From Phanerodontia chrysosporium (lineage: Eukaryota > Basidiomycota > Agaricomycetes > Polyporales > Phanerochaetaceae): a stretch of DNA of 64,000 bases. The notes below the pieces were generated by a model. That model was given only the letters and a program-made list of their open reading frames with translations. It did no database searches and was not told the origin of the DNA. The stretch covers positions 1 to 64,000 of the forward strand of contig MJGA01000051.1 in the NCBI GenBank assembly GCA_001910725.1, in the 5' to 3' direction. Positions 45,668-54,287 of this stretch are shown piece after piece. Position numbers and translations under genes: made by a program. Each line of letters begins with the position of its first letter. Position 1 is the first letter of the stretch.

Positions 45668-47379
45668 ATGTCTCAAGAACCAGTAACCAATCCCTACCTC
45701 GAGCGGTGCAAGACATTCATACACTACTATTGCCCAACTGAAAGAAGAGACGAATATCGCGTAAGGAACAGAGAAGGGACACCTGTCATCTACACATGCA
45801 ACTTACAACCATGCCCATGGCGAGTAACACGAGCAGCACCTCACGATCGACTTCTCGTAGGAAAACAAGCCCCAGCCGAGGGGCAACTCGAGCAGTTCCC
45901 CAAGATAGGAAGACAACTATACCGAACGATACTAAACTTATACGGAGAAGGAGACTACATCGAGGAATCTGAAACATCCCTGCAGCAGGAACGCCACCAC
46001 ATGATACACAACCTAAGCGCAGACGACCTTTCGGAAAGTATCCAACAAAGGTTCTTCACCACAACCCCACTGTCCCCGGAAGAAGTAGAGAGGGCCATCA
46101 TAGCAGCCATCCACAACAAGGAGAATCCGGGAGGAGATGGGGGATCCAGAGACCCATCCGGAGGTGGTGGAGGAAACCCATCCGGAGGAGATGGAGGAGA
46201 TCTGTTCGAAGAGGAAGGAGGAAACCCATCCGGAGGACCACCTAGAGGACCACCCGGAGGACCACCCAGAGGACCACCTGGAGGACCACCTGGGGGACCA
46301 CCTGGAGGACCATTCGGGGCGGAAACCCAGTGGGGCCCCCACCTCAAGGAGGGTTACCTCCCGACATCATCAGACAGTTACTCGACATGCGCAACGACGC
46401 CGACATCGCCAGACCTCAAACCTTCAAAGGCGACCCGAAACAAGCGCGAAACTTCATTCACCAATGCGAAATCTACTTCGAAGCCAAGCCTTCCAAGTTC
46501 AACACAGAAGCAAAGAAGATCGTATTCGCTAATTCACTCATGGAAGACGGTCAGCACCAGGCACCGCGGACCTGGTCGATGATGAAGGAACGATGGTACG
46601 TTCGGACCGGCTGGCCCACGTGGGCCCAATACGCCCAAGAATTCCTCTCTCGATACCAACCTACCGACCACCGTGCAGATGCATTTACCGCGTTAAAGAA
46701 GTTAAGGCAAGGAAGGGGATCAGTTCGCGACCTCAACACCAAGTTTGATGCATGCCTTGTCGAAGCCGAAATCGACATTACCGACGACAACGCTACACGT
46801 CCCTTCATCACAGACTACAAGGCGGCACTAAACAAGGACGTTCACAACATGACCCTACCCCAAGTAGTCGCAGAAAGACGACGACTCTATGTCACCGAGA
46901 CTCTTCGCCTTTGGCAGGACATCGCCCAAGGCATTGACGCCGCCATGCACCCGAGTCACGACACCGGTCATAAATCGACACTCAAAGACCCTAACGCGAT
47001 GGATGTCGACGCTATAACCACAAAAAACAACATCAAATGCTTCACCTGCGAACGATTCGGACACTTCGCACGCGAATGCCGGTCTGGAGGACGAGGCCGA
47101 GGACAAGGCCGAGGAAGAGGACGAGGAGCAGGCAGAGGAGGAAACCAATTCCAGTCCAACAGAGGAGGATGGAACGGACAGACAAACGGACGACAAACTA
47201 ACGTCGTTGAAGCTGAAACCGGCACCCAGGCCGACAGCCCTCAGCAGCCGCAACAAGACCCGTTCGAAGCCGCGAAACGAACCATCCGAACGCTGTCTAA
47301 AGACGAGGCCATCAAACGCCTTGACGGGCTGATGGAGGAATGGGCCAACAACAACCCAGACGAGGGTTTTCAGCAGTGA
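45668..47379 (+). CDS. gag: Retrotransposon gag (one frame break)
   Basis: The first frame starts MSQEPVTNPYLERCKT at 45668 and runs into a GGPPGGPPRGPP low-complexity stretch to about 46318. The remainder continues one frame back (GGNPVGPPPQGGLPPDIIRQ) to a stop at 47377-47379. One missing G near 46316-46319 would join them. The capsid-like region is AQEFLSRYQPTDHRADAFTA, and a CCHC zinc knuckle follows (CFTCERFGHFAREC) with an RGRGQGRGRGRGAGRGG nucleic-acid-binding tail. The product would form the virus-like particle and package the RNA. Confidence 0.85.
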
Positions 47380-50300
47380 GGAGAACGCCAGCTGTTCATC
47401 CTCAACGATACTCGATTTCTTCTGTACTAGTAGCCGATATGAAGAACCAGTCAATGAAGATCCCCGTTATCATTGAATCGAGTACCAATGCTGGAAACAA
47501 AGTCACTACCCTCATCGACTTTGGAGCTCAAGGAAAGTTCATCGACCGAACGGTCGTCCGGCGGCTTGGACTTCGGGAAAAACCACTTCGACAACCAATA
47601 CCGGTGTACAACGTAGACGGAACTCCGAATCAACTAGGGAATATCCGCAACTATGTCGAAACCCATGTCACCATCGGACCCAAGATCGTAAAGGAACAGT
47701 TCCTCGTCACACACCTCGGTAAACAGGAAGCCATCCTGGGAATCGATTGGCTGCGAAAACACAACCCTCGCATCGATTGGAAGAAAGGAACCTTGGACTT
47801 TTCAGTCCTGCGACCCACGATTGAAGAACTACCAGACGAAGAGGAACAAATAATCCAAGTTGCTAGCCAGGACGAAGAAGAACTCCTCAAGACCCACATA
47901 CTGGTCGAACGAGTAGAAGGGCACCTTCCAACTAGAGGAAGCAGCGAAGCTGCCGGGCTCGACTTGTCATCCACCATTGACTGTGACATCCCACCTCGCT
48001 CGCGAGTAAAAATCCCAACAGGAATCAAGGTTAAACCTCCGACAGGAACTTACGCACGGATCGCACCACGAAGCGGCCTCGCTCTCAAAGGCGTCGATGT
48101 CGCAGCAGGAGTTGTGGATCGGGATTACACTGAAGAACTTCAAGTTATACTGGTCAACAACACGGACAATTCGTTCCACGTCCAAGTAGGAGATCGAGTA
48201 GCTCAACTCATTACCGAGCAAATTCGCCTCCCGCAGGTACAAGAGGTAGAGAAACTCGACGACACGAAACGAGGGGAACAGGGTTTTGGCTCGACAGGCG
48301 TAAAATTACAGGACAAATTCCAACACCTGCTAAACGTCGCTATACGAGCAGTAAGAGTCGCACAAGACCCTGATGCACCCCCGGAGTTCTTTATCGGCAC
48401 AACGGAATTCGCAGAACTACACACGGACGCTGACTTTGTGGCATTTTATAATCCTGGTGATCCCACAGTCTACACGGTACCCATCGGCTCTACCGCGGCA
48501 CAAACCATCTGGGACCTGCAGATCAACGCGAAAATCAACCCAGCTATGGCACTCGCACAAGAAGACGGAGCACAAACGAAACCTAAGGATATTCCGTCGT
48601 ACCTCGCCAAGTATCAACACGTCTTCGAGAAACAAGCATCCGAACGGTTCCCTGAATCCCGACCCTACAATTATGCTATCGACCTCAAACCCGACTTCTC
48701 GCCCAAAGATTGTAAGGTTTACCCACTGTCGCCACTGGAAGAGGAAAAGATGAACGAGTTTATCGACGAAAACCTCCGCAAAGGTTACATCCGACCGTCG
48801 AAGTCTCCTATGGCATCACCCTTCTTTTTCGTCGGCAAAAAAGATGGCAACCTCCGACCCTGTCAAGACTACCGATACCTTAACGAAGGAACGGTCAGGA
48901 ACGCGTATCCTTTACCCCTCATCTCCGACCTCCTCGATCAGGTCAAAGGATTCCACAAGTTCACCAAGATGGACCTTCGCTCGGGCTATAACAACGTTCG
49001 AATCAAGGATGGGGACCAGTGGAAAGCAGCGTTCAAAACGAAACGCGGACTATTCGAACCTACCGTCATGTTCTTTGGTCTCTGCAATTCACCCGCGACG
49101 TTCCAAGCCATGATGAACGACATCTTTGGCGATATGCTCGGTGAAGGATGGCTCAAGATCTACATGGACGATATCCTCATCTGTGGCCATGATGACGAAG
49201 ACCTGCAACAAAAGACGTTACGGGTAATTGAACGTTTAGCGCAGAACGATTTATTCGTCAAACCGGAGAAATGCGACTTCCACGTCGCTCAAGTCGAGTT
49301 CCTTGGGATGATCATCTCACATAACCAGATCCTTATGGACCCGGTCAAGGTGAAGGGCGTTCTCGAGTGGCCTACACCAACCACCGTCAAACAGGTCCGA
49401 GGGTTCCTGGGATTCGGCAATTTCTACCGGAGGTTTATCGACCATTACTCTGACATCGTACGACCCCTCGTCGAACTCACCAGAAAGGACGTACCCTTCT
49501 TTTGGTCCCCAGCGTGCGAAGAAGCCTTTCAAGAACTGAAAAGACGATTTACCTCGGCACCGGTGCTCATGACTCCAGATCCATCGAAAGCTTTCGTTCT
49601 CGAATGCGACGCCTCGCTTGTCGCGACAGCGGCGGTCCTACGCCAACAGGATTCGAATGGTGAATGGCACCCCGTGGCGTACCTCTCACAAAGCTTGTTG
49701 CCCGCGGAACGCAATTACGAGATATACGATCGGGAACTCCTTGCGATCGTTCGAGCACTCGAAGCCTGGCGCCACTATCTCCTGGGTGCAAAACAACCGG
49801 TCCGCATCCTCACCGATCATAAAAACCTGACGTACTTCCAGTCCCCTCGACGCCTCAACCGACGACAAGCGCGATGGCACCTTTTCCTGTCGCAGTTCAA
49901 CTTCTCTCTGCATCACTGTCCAGGCACGCAACTCGTTCAGGCTGATGCCATGACCAGGACCCTACACCCCAGCCATACCGCAGATGACAACGTTGACCTC
50001 ATACTTCTCCCGGACGAACTCTTTCACACTCGCAAGATTCATTCCCTGTCTCTAGCCACCAGCATGTTAACAAAAGATGACGACGACATCCCAGTCCATG
50101 ACCACCCGGTCGATCTCGACCTCCGACGATTCATCCAATCGACCCTCGACGGCGACGAATTTGCCACGAAGATCCTTGCAGCCTTGCACGATCCGAAGTT
50201 CCCGATGCCGGTTCGCACAGAGCGACCCGACTGGACCATAGATGGGGGGCTGTTGTTCTATCGTGACAAATGCTACGTCCCTGAGAACACTGCGCTTCGG

Positions 50301-52814
50301 CGACGAGTGGTAGCCCTCTATCATGATTCCCCAGTATCAGGGCACCCTGGGCGATTCAAGACGGCCGAACTGGTACTCCGCGATTTCTACTGGCCAGGCC
50401 TACGATTCTTTGTTTCGGCGTATGTCAAAGGCTGCGCCACATGCCAACAGATGAAGGTTAACACGCATCCCACGAAACCACCGTTGCAACCTATCAAAGG
50501 AACGAAGCGCGACCGGCCATTCGCCTTCGTTACCTGCGACTTCATCACGCATCTCCCGCTGTCCAAGGGTTTTACTGCTCTTATGGTCGTGGTCGACCAT
50601 GACTCTACGAAGAGGGTAATTCTTATTCCATGCACGGAGAAGACCGACGCCACAATGACAGCCACGTACTACCACGACAATGTCTTTCGGCGGTTTGGCA
50701 TGCCAGACGTCTTCCTCTCGGATAGAGGCCCGCAGTTCAACTCACGATTCATGGAGGAACTCTGGAAGTTGACAGGAACCGATCAACGAATGAGCACGGC
50801 ATACCACCCTCAGACAGATGGCGAAACCGAACGCATGAACCGCAAAATCGAGTCGTACCTTCGGATATTCTGTTCGAATCAACCACATGATTGGTCCGAC
50901 TACATTGTCAATATGGAATTCGCATTCAACAACCGAGAACACTCGGCCACGAAGCAATCACCATTCTTCCTGATGTACGGATCGCATCCGGTGGCATTCC
51001 TGACGCAATTTGCAAAGTCCAAAGTTCCGTCAACTCTCGAATGGTTCCGCAGACGACAGCGTGCACAAGAAGAAGCCAACGCGGCGATGGATTACGCAAC
51101 AGCGCAGATGGCGGGCCGAATTTGCCGACACTTCGAACCATTCAAAGAAGGTCAGAAGGTCTGGTTGGAAATGACTCACCACGAGGACGGCTACCCGTTC
51201 AAGAAGCTTGCGCCCAAAAGACACGGGCCGTACAAGATCGAGAAGGTCCTATCTCGCCTCGTGTACAAGCTGAAACTCCCGAAGACAACAAAGATCCACC
51301 CCGTGGTACACGTGTCTCTGTTATCAGCCTATCACGAAACGGCGCAACATGGGAAGAACTTCTTGGCACCACCACCTGACCTTATCGATGGACACGAGGA
51401 GTACGAAGTCGAAGCCATCTTGGCAGACAGACCCTGGGGCAACGGAAGAAGATACCTGATAAGGTGGAAAGACCAACCAACGGCAGAAAACTCATGGGAA
51501 CCCGAGTCACATCTGACCAATGCCAAGGAACTCCTTGAGGAATATAAAAGGACACGAGCTCTGAAAGCTGGAAGACAGCAGCCTCCACCACTTGACGCAG
51601 CTACACCCCGCTCCCAACACTCAGACCCAGAATCGACATGTCATCCTCCACGTCCTCCAACAATGCCACCGCCGTCAACACCGTCGACGAGCAGGTCATC
51701 AACGACACCGTCACGTTCCCCAACAACTTCGAGATTTCTGCCATCGACCTATGCAACGACACACACCAACTCACCCGCTACCTCCTCATCCACCACCTTC
51801 TCCACCGTATCCCCGACAACGTCGGTGCCACCACAAACAAAGATCACATCCGTGGCTTCATCCTCACAGCATTCGACAACTTCCACAAGCACGACAGAGT
51901 CAACATTGTCAGCCATGCCCTCCGAGAATGGCAAAAGGAACTCAACGAAGCCGAACAGCACAACCTCGACGAACCCCTCCATCAAACAAGCAAGAAGCTC
52001 GAAGCCGACAGTCACTGGGTCGAGGTCATCCGCAACCAATATGTCACCCCCGGCAACACACCCGAGCCCTCTCCCGAGCCCGTCCCTATCCCCGAGCCTA
52101 TGGTCGTCGACCAACCCGCACCCTTCACCCTCGACTACCACCCTAACGCATACGCGCTCCTCATGGAAGACCTCTACAAGCAACTCGACGAAAGAGCCAG
52201 TCGTCCCCATCCCCGCGAGTGTATCACCAACATCTTCCACCACGATCACACCGCCGAAGCGCTACGAGCTGAGGCAGCAAAGAAGGCCCCCTGCGTGCTA
52301 TATGCAGGTCTTGCACAGCTCAACGTTGACCTTGCCCAGCGCATCAACGACCTCGACGAAGAGATTGACGGCATCCACGCAACACTCCGAGGAACCGTCA
52401 TGCAAATGGACATGGCCATCAGCCGCAAGATGCAACTCGTTCGAGAAACCAAGGCGAACCACGACGCTCTCCTGCACGAGTTCGCCCAAGGCAATGACAA
52501 CGTCCGAGCCCTCGTCGCGGGAGTTTGGGACACGTACTTCGATCATCCCACCGGAGAGACACTCGAACGAGGACAACTCGCCAAGCTCGAACGCACCGCG
52601 CAGCATCGCGGCCATCCTCAATCCAACCTGCGCCGTCGATCATCTGCGCGACCTGAAGCCGGCCCATCCAACATCATCCCCACCCCACGTCGCCGTCACC
52701 AGCGCAAGGGCAAAGGACGGGCCCCTCCAGCTGGAGTGGAGGTTATTGACGTTGACGCTATTAAAGAGGAGGCTTGAAGGATCTCACGGGGTTCGATCGT
52801 TGAGGAGGAGCTAA
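47340..52814 (+). CDS. pol: Retrotransposon pol: protease, dUTPase, RT, RNase H, integrase, chromodomain
   Basis: The frame is open for 1824 codons and is reached by -1 frameshift from gag. The protease motif near residue 60 is TLIDFGAQGKFID, with Phe where Ser is usual. dUTPase motifs follow at about 200-320: AAGLDLSS, APRSGLAL, VVDRDYTEELQV, GDRVAQLI and RGEQGFGSTG. Reverse transcriptase has LKIYMDDILI (YMDD near residue 608). RNase H starts VLECDASLVATAAVL. Integrase has an HHCC region (GCATCQQMK), then SDRGPQFNSRF and QTDGETERMNR. A chromodomain lies near 1350-1410 (VEAILADRPWGNGRRYLIRW, SWEPESHL). Beyond residue about 1430 the frame is only Ser/Thr/Pro-rich and overlaps another ORF; pol proper may end earlier by processing. 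Confidence 0.93.
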   Translation: MGQQQPRRGFSAVRRTPAVHPQRYSISSVLVADMKNQSMKIPVIIESSTNAGNKVTTLIDFGAQGKFIDRTVVRRLGLREKPLRQPIPVYNVDGTPNQLGNIRNYVETHVTIGPKIVKEQFLVTHLGKQEAILGIDWLRKHNPRIDWKKGTLDFSVLRPTIEELPDEEEQIIQVASQDEEELLKTHILVERVEGHLPTRGSSEAAGLDLSSTIDCDIPPRSRVKIPTGIKVKPPTGTYARIAPRSGLALKGVDVAAGVVDRDYTEELQVILVNNTDNSFHVQVGDRVAQLITEQIRLPQVQEVEKLDDTKRGEQGFGSTGVKLQDKFQHLLNVAIRAVRVAQDPDAPPEFFIGTTEFAELHTDADFVAFYNPGDPTVYTVPIGSTAAQTIWDLQINAKINPAMALAQEDGAQTKPKDIPSYLAKYQHVFEKQASERFPESRPYNYAIDLKPDFSPKDCKVYPLSPLEEEKMNEFIDENLRKGYIRPSKSPMASPFFFVGKKDGNLRPCQDYRYLNEGTVRNAYPLPLISDLLDQVKGFHKFTKMDLRSGYNNVRIKDGDQWKAAFKTKRGLFEPTVMFFGLCNSPATFQAMMNDIFGDMLGEGWLKIYMDDILICGHDDEDLQQKTLRVIERLAQNDLFVKPEKCDFHVAQVEFLGMIISHNQILMDPVKVKGVLEWPTPTTVKQVRGFLGFGNFYRRFIDHYSDIVRPLVELTRKDVPFFWSPACEEAFQELKRRFTSAPVLMTPDPSKAFVLECDASLVATAAVLRQQDSNGEWHPVAYLSQSLLPAERNYEIYDRELLAIVRALEAWRHYLLGAKQPVRILTDHKNLTYFQSPRRLNRRQARWHLFLSQFNFSLHHCPGTQLVQADAMTRTLHPSHTADDNVDLILLPDELFHTRKIHSLSLATSMLTKDDDDIPVHDHPVDLDLRRFIQSTLDGDEFATKILAALHDPKFPMPVRTERPDWTIDGGLLFYRDKCYVPENTALRRRVVALYHDSPVSGHPGRFKTAELVLRDFYWPGLRFFVSAYVKGCATCQQMKVNTHPTKPPLQPIKGTKRDRPFAFVTCDFITHLPLSKGFTALMVVVDHDSTKRVILIPCTEKTDATMTATYYHDNVFRRFGMPDVFLSDRGPQFNSRFMEELWKLTGTDQRMSTAYHPQTDGETERMNRKIESYLRIFCSNQPHDWSDYIVNMEFAFNNREHSATKQSPFFLMYGSHPVAFLTQFAKSKVPSTLEWFRRRQRAQEEANAAMDYATAQMAGRICRHFEPFKEGQKVWLEMTHHEDGYPFKKLAPKRHGPYKIEKVLSRLVYKLKLPKTTKIHPVVHVSLLSAYHETAQHGKNFLAPPPDLIDGHEEYEVEAILADRPWGNGRRYLIRWKDQPTAENSWEPESHLTNAKELLEEYKRTRALKAGRQQPPPLDAATPRSQHSDPESTCHPPRPPTMPPPSTPSTSRSSTTPSRSPTTSRFLPSTYATTHTNSPATSSSTTFSTVSPTTSVPPQTKITSVASSSQHSTTSTSTTESTLSAMPSENGKRNSTKPNSTTSTNPSIKQARSSKPTVTGSRSSATNMSPPATHPSPLPSPSLSPSLWSSTNPHPSPSTTTLTHTRSSWKTSTSNSTKEPVVPIPASVSPTSSTTITPPKRYELRQQRRPPACYMQVLHSSTLTLPSASTTSTKRLTASTQHSEEPSCKWTWPSAARCNSFEKPRRTTTLSCTSSPKAMTTSEPSSREFGTRTSIIPPERHSNEDNSPSSNAPRSIAAILNPTCAVDHLRDLKPAHPTSSPPHVAVTSARAKDGPLQLEWRLLTLTLLKRRLEGSHGVRSLRRS
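47364..47370 (+). promoter_or_regulatory. -1 ribosomal frameshift heptamer
   Basis: The heptamer GGGTTTT sits in gag frame as (GA)G GGT TTT, the X XXY YYZ pattern, two codons before the gag stop. Slipping back one base gives GGG TTT TCA, which enters the pol frame (RRGFSAVRR). Confidence 0.7.
51638..52777 (+). CDS. Extra retrotransposon ORF (ORF3), overlapping pol
   Basis: A 379-residue frame starts at ATG 51638, just after the chromodomain, and stops at 52777. Its composition is that of a real protein: NNFEISAIDLCNDTHQLTRY, FDNFHKHDRVNIVSHALREW, a coiled-coil part (GLAQLNVDLAQRINDLDEEI) and a basic tail (TPRRRHQRKGKGRAPP). It lies wholly inside the open but low-complexity tail of the pol frame. 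I do not recognise it. By position it could be an accessory or envelope-like gene, but no membrane segment is visible, so an envelope is unlikely. A second gag-like or regulatory protein is possible. Confidence 0.65.
   Translation: MSSSTSSNNATAVNTVDEQVINDTVTFPNNFEISAIDLCNDTHQLTRYLLIHHLLHRIPDNVGATTNKDHIRGFILTAFDNFHKHDRVNIVSHALREWQKELNEAEQHNLDEPLHQTSKKLEADSHWVEVIRNQYVTPGNTPEPSPEPVPIPEPMVVDQPAPFTLDYHPNAYALLMEDLYKQLDERASRPHPRECITNIFHHDHTAEALRAEAAKKAPCVLYAGLAQLNVDLAQRINDLDEEIDGIHATLRGTVMQMDMAISRKMQLVRETKANHDALLHEFAQGNDNVRALVAGVWDTYFDHPTGETLERGQLAKLERTAQHRGHPQSNLRRRSSARPEAGPSNIIPTPRRRHQRKGKGRAPPAGVEVIDVDAIKEEA
52802..52810 (+). promoter_or_regulatory. Polypurine tract
   Basis: GAGGAGGAG lies four bases before the 3' LTR, the expected primer site for plus-strand DNA synthesis. 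Confidence 0.65.
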
Positions 52815-53023
52815 TGTTACGAATGTGCTGACAAATATTTTTCTTTTTCTTAGTCATTATCGTTGTATTATTACTCAGCCAGTTTCCGCCTTACTAATGT
52901 CGCTGTCCCTTCCTTAGTCATAGGCTAGGTTAGACGTATATAAGGCTAGGACTCTCGTCTCCTTTTCTCCAAGCTAGTATCTTGTATTCCCGTCTAGAAT
53001 CTACCTCATTCTCGACTCTTACA
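52815..53023 (+). repeat. 3' LTR
   Basis: It appears identical in sequence and length to the 5' LTR. Confidence 0.95.
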
Positions 53024-53028
53024 CGACT
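53024..53028. repeat. Right target-site duplication (CGACT)
   Basis: It matches 45405-45409. Immediately to its right the zinc-finger frame resumes. Confidence 0.93.
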
Positions 53029-54287
53029 CTTCGAACCACTGGATGTGCTACAACTGCGACCGTGATTTCGCTTCACACAACGCACGCAGGCAGCACTACA
53101 TAAACAACCCAAGGCATCATTACTGCGGTAGATGTGATGAGGACTTTGACGATCACGACGACCTCGAGGACCACTACGATGAGTACCACTTTTATTGCCG
53201 GGACTGCGAAGAGGTGCGTGGATTTGTTGTTCTCCGACTGTTGCTCTACTTATTCGTTGAGGCTAGTTCTTCGACTCTCTAGAGGAAGAGGACGACCACA
53301 AGGAGGAAGAACACTGGTTCTGCCGCGAGTGTCGGCGGATGTTCAACAACGAGAGCAACCTCAAGCACCACCTGCGCACGCACTTGCCCAAGAAGGTGCG
53401 CTGCCCCGGGCGCGGCTGCGAGCGGTCGTTCACCATGCCCGCGGACCTCGTGCACCACTTTGAATCGGGCACGTGCCGTTCTGGGGTGACCCGCGCCGCG
53501 ATTGACCGTGCCGTCGTCGCGTACGACCGCAGGCGCGTCATCACGGACCCTGCGCGGCTGATCACGGGGCCGGACGGCCAGTACGCCCCCGACGAGCCCG
53601 ACGCGCAGTGGGCGACGAGCGGCTCGTGGAACGGCACCGCATTCGAGTGCGTGCTCTGCCACCGCACGTTCCGCCAGCTGTTCTCCCTCAACGCGCACCT
53701 CGCGAGCCCTGCGCACGCGACGCAGCTCTACCGGTGCCCAGCGGCCTACGGCGGGTGCGACTCGCGCTTCCGCACACTCAGCGCGCTCGTGCAGCATGTC
53801 GAGGTAGAAAGCTGTGGGGTGAGCAAGTTCCGGAAGCATGTGCGGGATGTCATGGGCGAACTCGGTCGTGGGCTGCGCGGACTGACCTTATGAAGTGCCA
53901 TGTACTCGTTATGGGCCGGTTCGCATGAATAGTTGCCGTTTCTGCGAAAGATACGTCTTGCTCACGACTCGGGGCTGCATTGTGTATCTCGAGGTTGCTG
54001 TTCGTCGTGAGATCACGTGTGGGGACTACTTCCTGTTTGAATTTTACAACAAGCTATGCGATACAATTAATCAACTACGAGACGACAGGAACTAAACATA
54101 CTTGTACAAATACACATTGACAGCGTGAGCGGAGGTCTTTACATGGGTGGCTACGGCTGAGTGGAGAGGCTCCTTGAAGGAAAAATACATGGCCCGGGAA
54201 GACGTCTGCAAACATCATAGACGCAATGAACCCTCACATTCCGAGAACCCAGAACGACTACTCGCTCCCCTTGCCATGCTAAGTTCA

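Larger units (their letters stand above)
45410..53023 (+). mobile_element. Complete Ty3/Gypsy chromovirus-type LTR retrotransposon
   Basis: The element has LTRs of 209 bp at 45410-45618 and 52815-53023, which look identical base for base, starting TGTTACG and ending CTTACA. It is flanked by CGACT duplications. Internal order is self-priming-type primer site, gag, protease, dUTPase, reverse transcriptase, RNase H, integrase, chromodomain, an extra ORF in another frame, and a purine tract. Identical LTRs and an open pol point to a recent insertion. One frame break in the 5' part of gag and an altered protease motif are the only visible defects. Confidence 0.95.
45340..53893 (+). pseudogene. C2H2 zinc-finger gene split by a retrotransposon
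   Basis: The host reading is 45340..45409, then the element, then 53029..53213 and 53285..53893 after a 71-nt intron. Left of the element the frame reads AYCHRCDRYFKNEAALDQHR. Right of it the frame continues SSNHWMCYNCDRDFASHNAR, YCGRCDEDFDDHDDLEDHY, WFCRECRRMFNNESNLKHH and further fingers to a stop at 53891. Taking one CGACT copy, the two sides are in frame and total 287 residues. The break lies between the two His ligands of the first finger. Such multi-finger proteins probably bind nucleic acid. The 3' part alone lacks a good start. Confidence 0.85.

Noticed and set aside
51560..52814. Ser/Thr/Pro-rich tail as a functional pol domain
   Set aside because: Composition is that of an out-of-frame reading of ORF3; kept only as an overlap observation.
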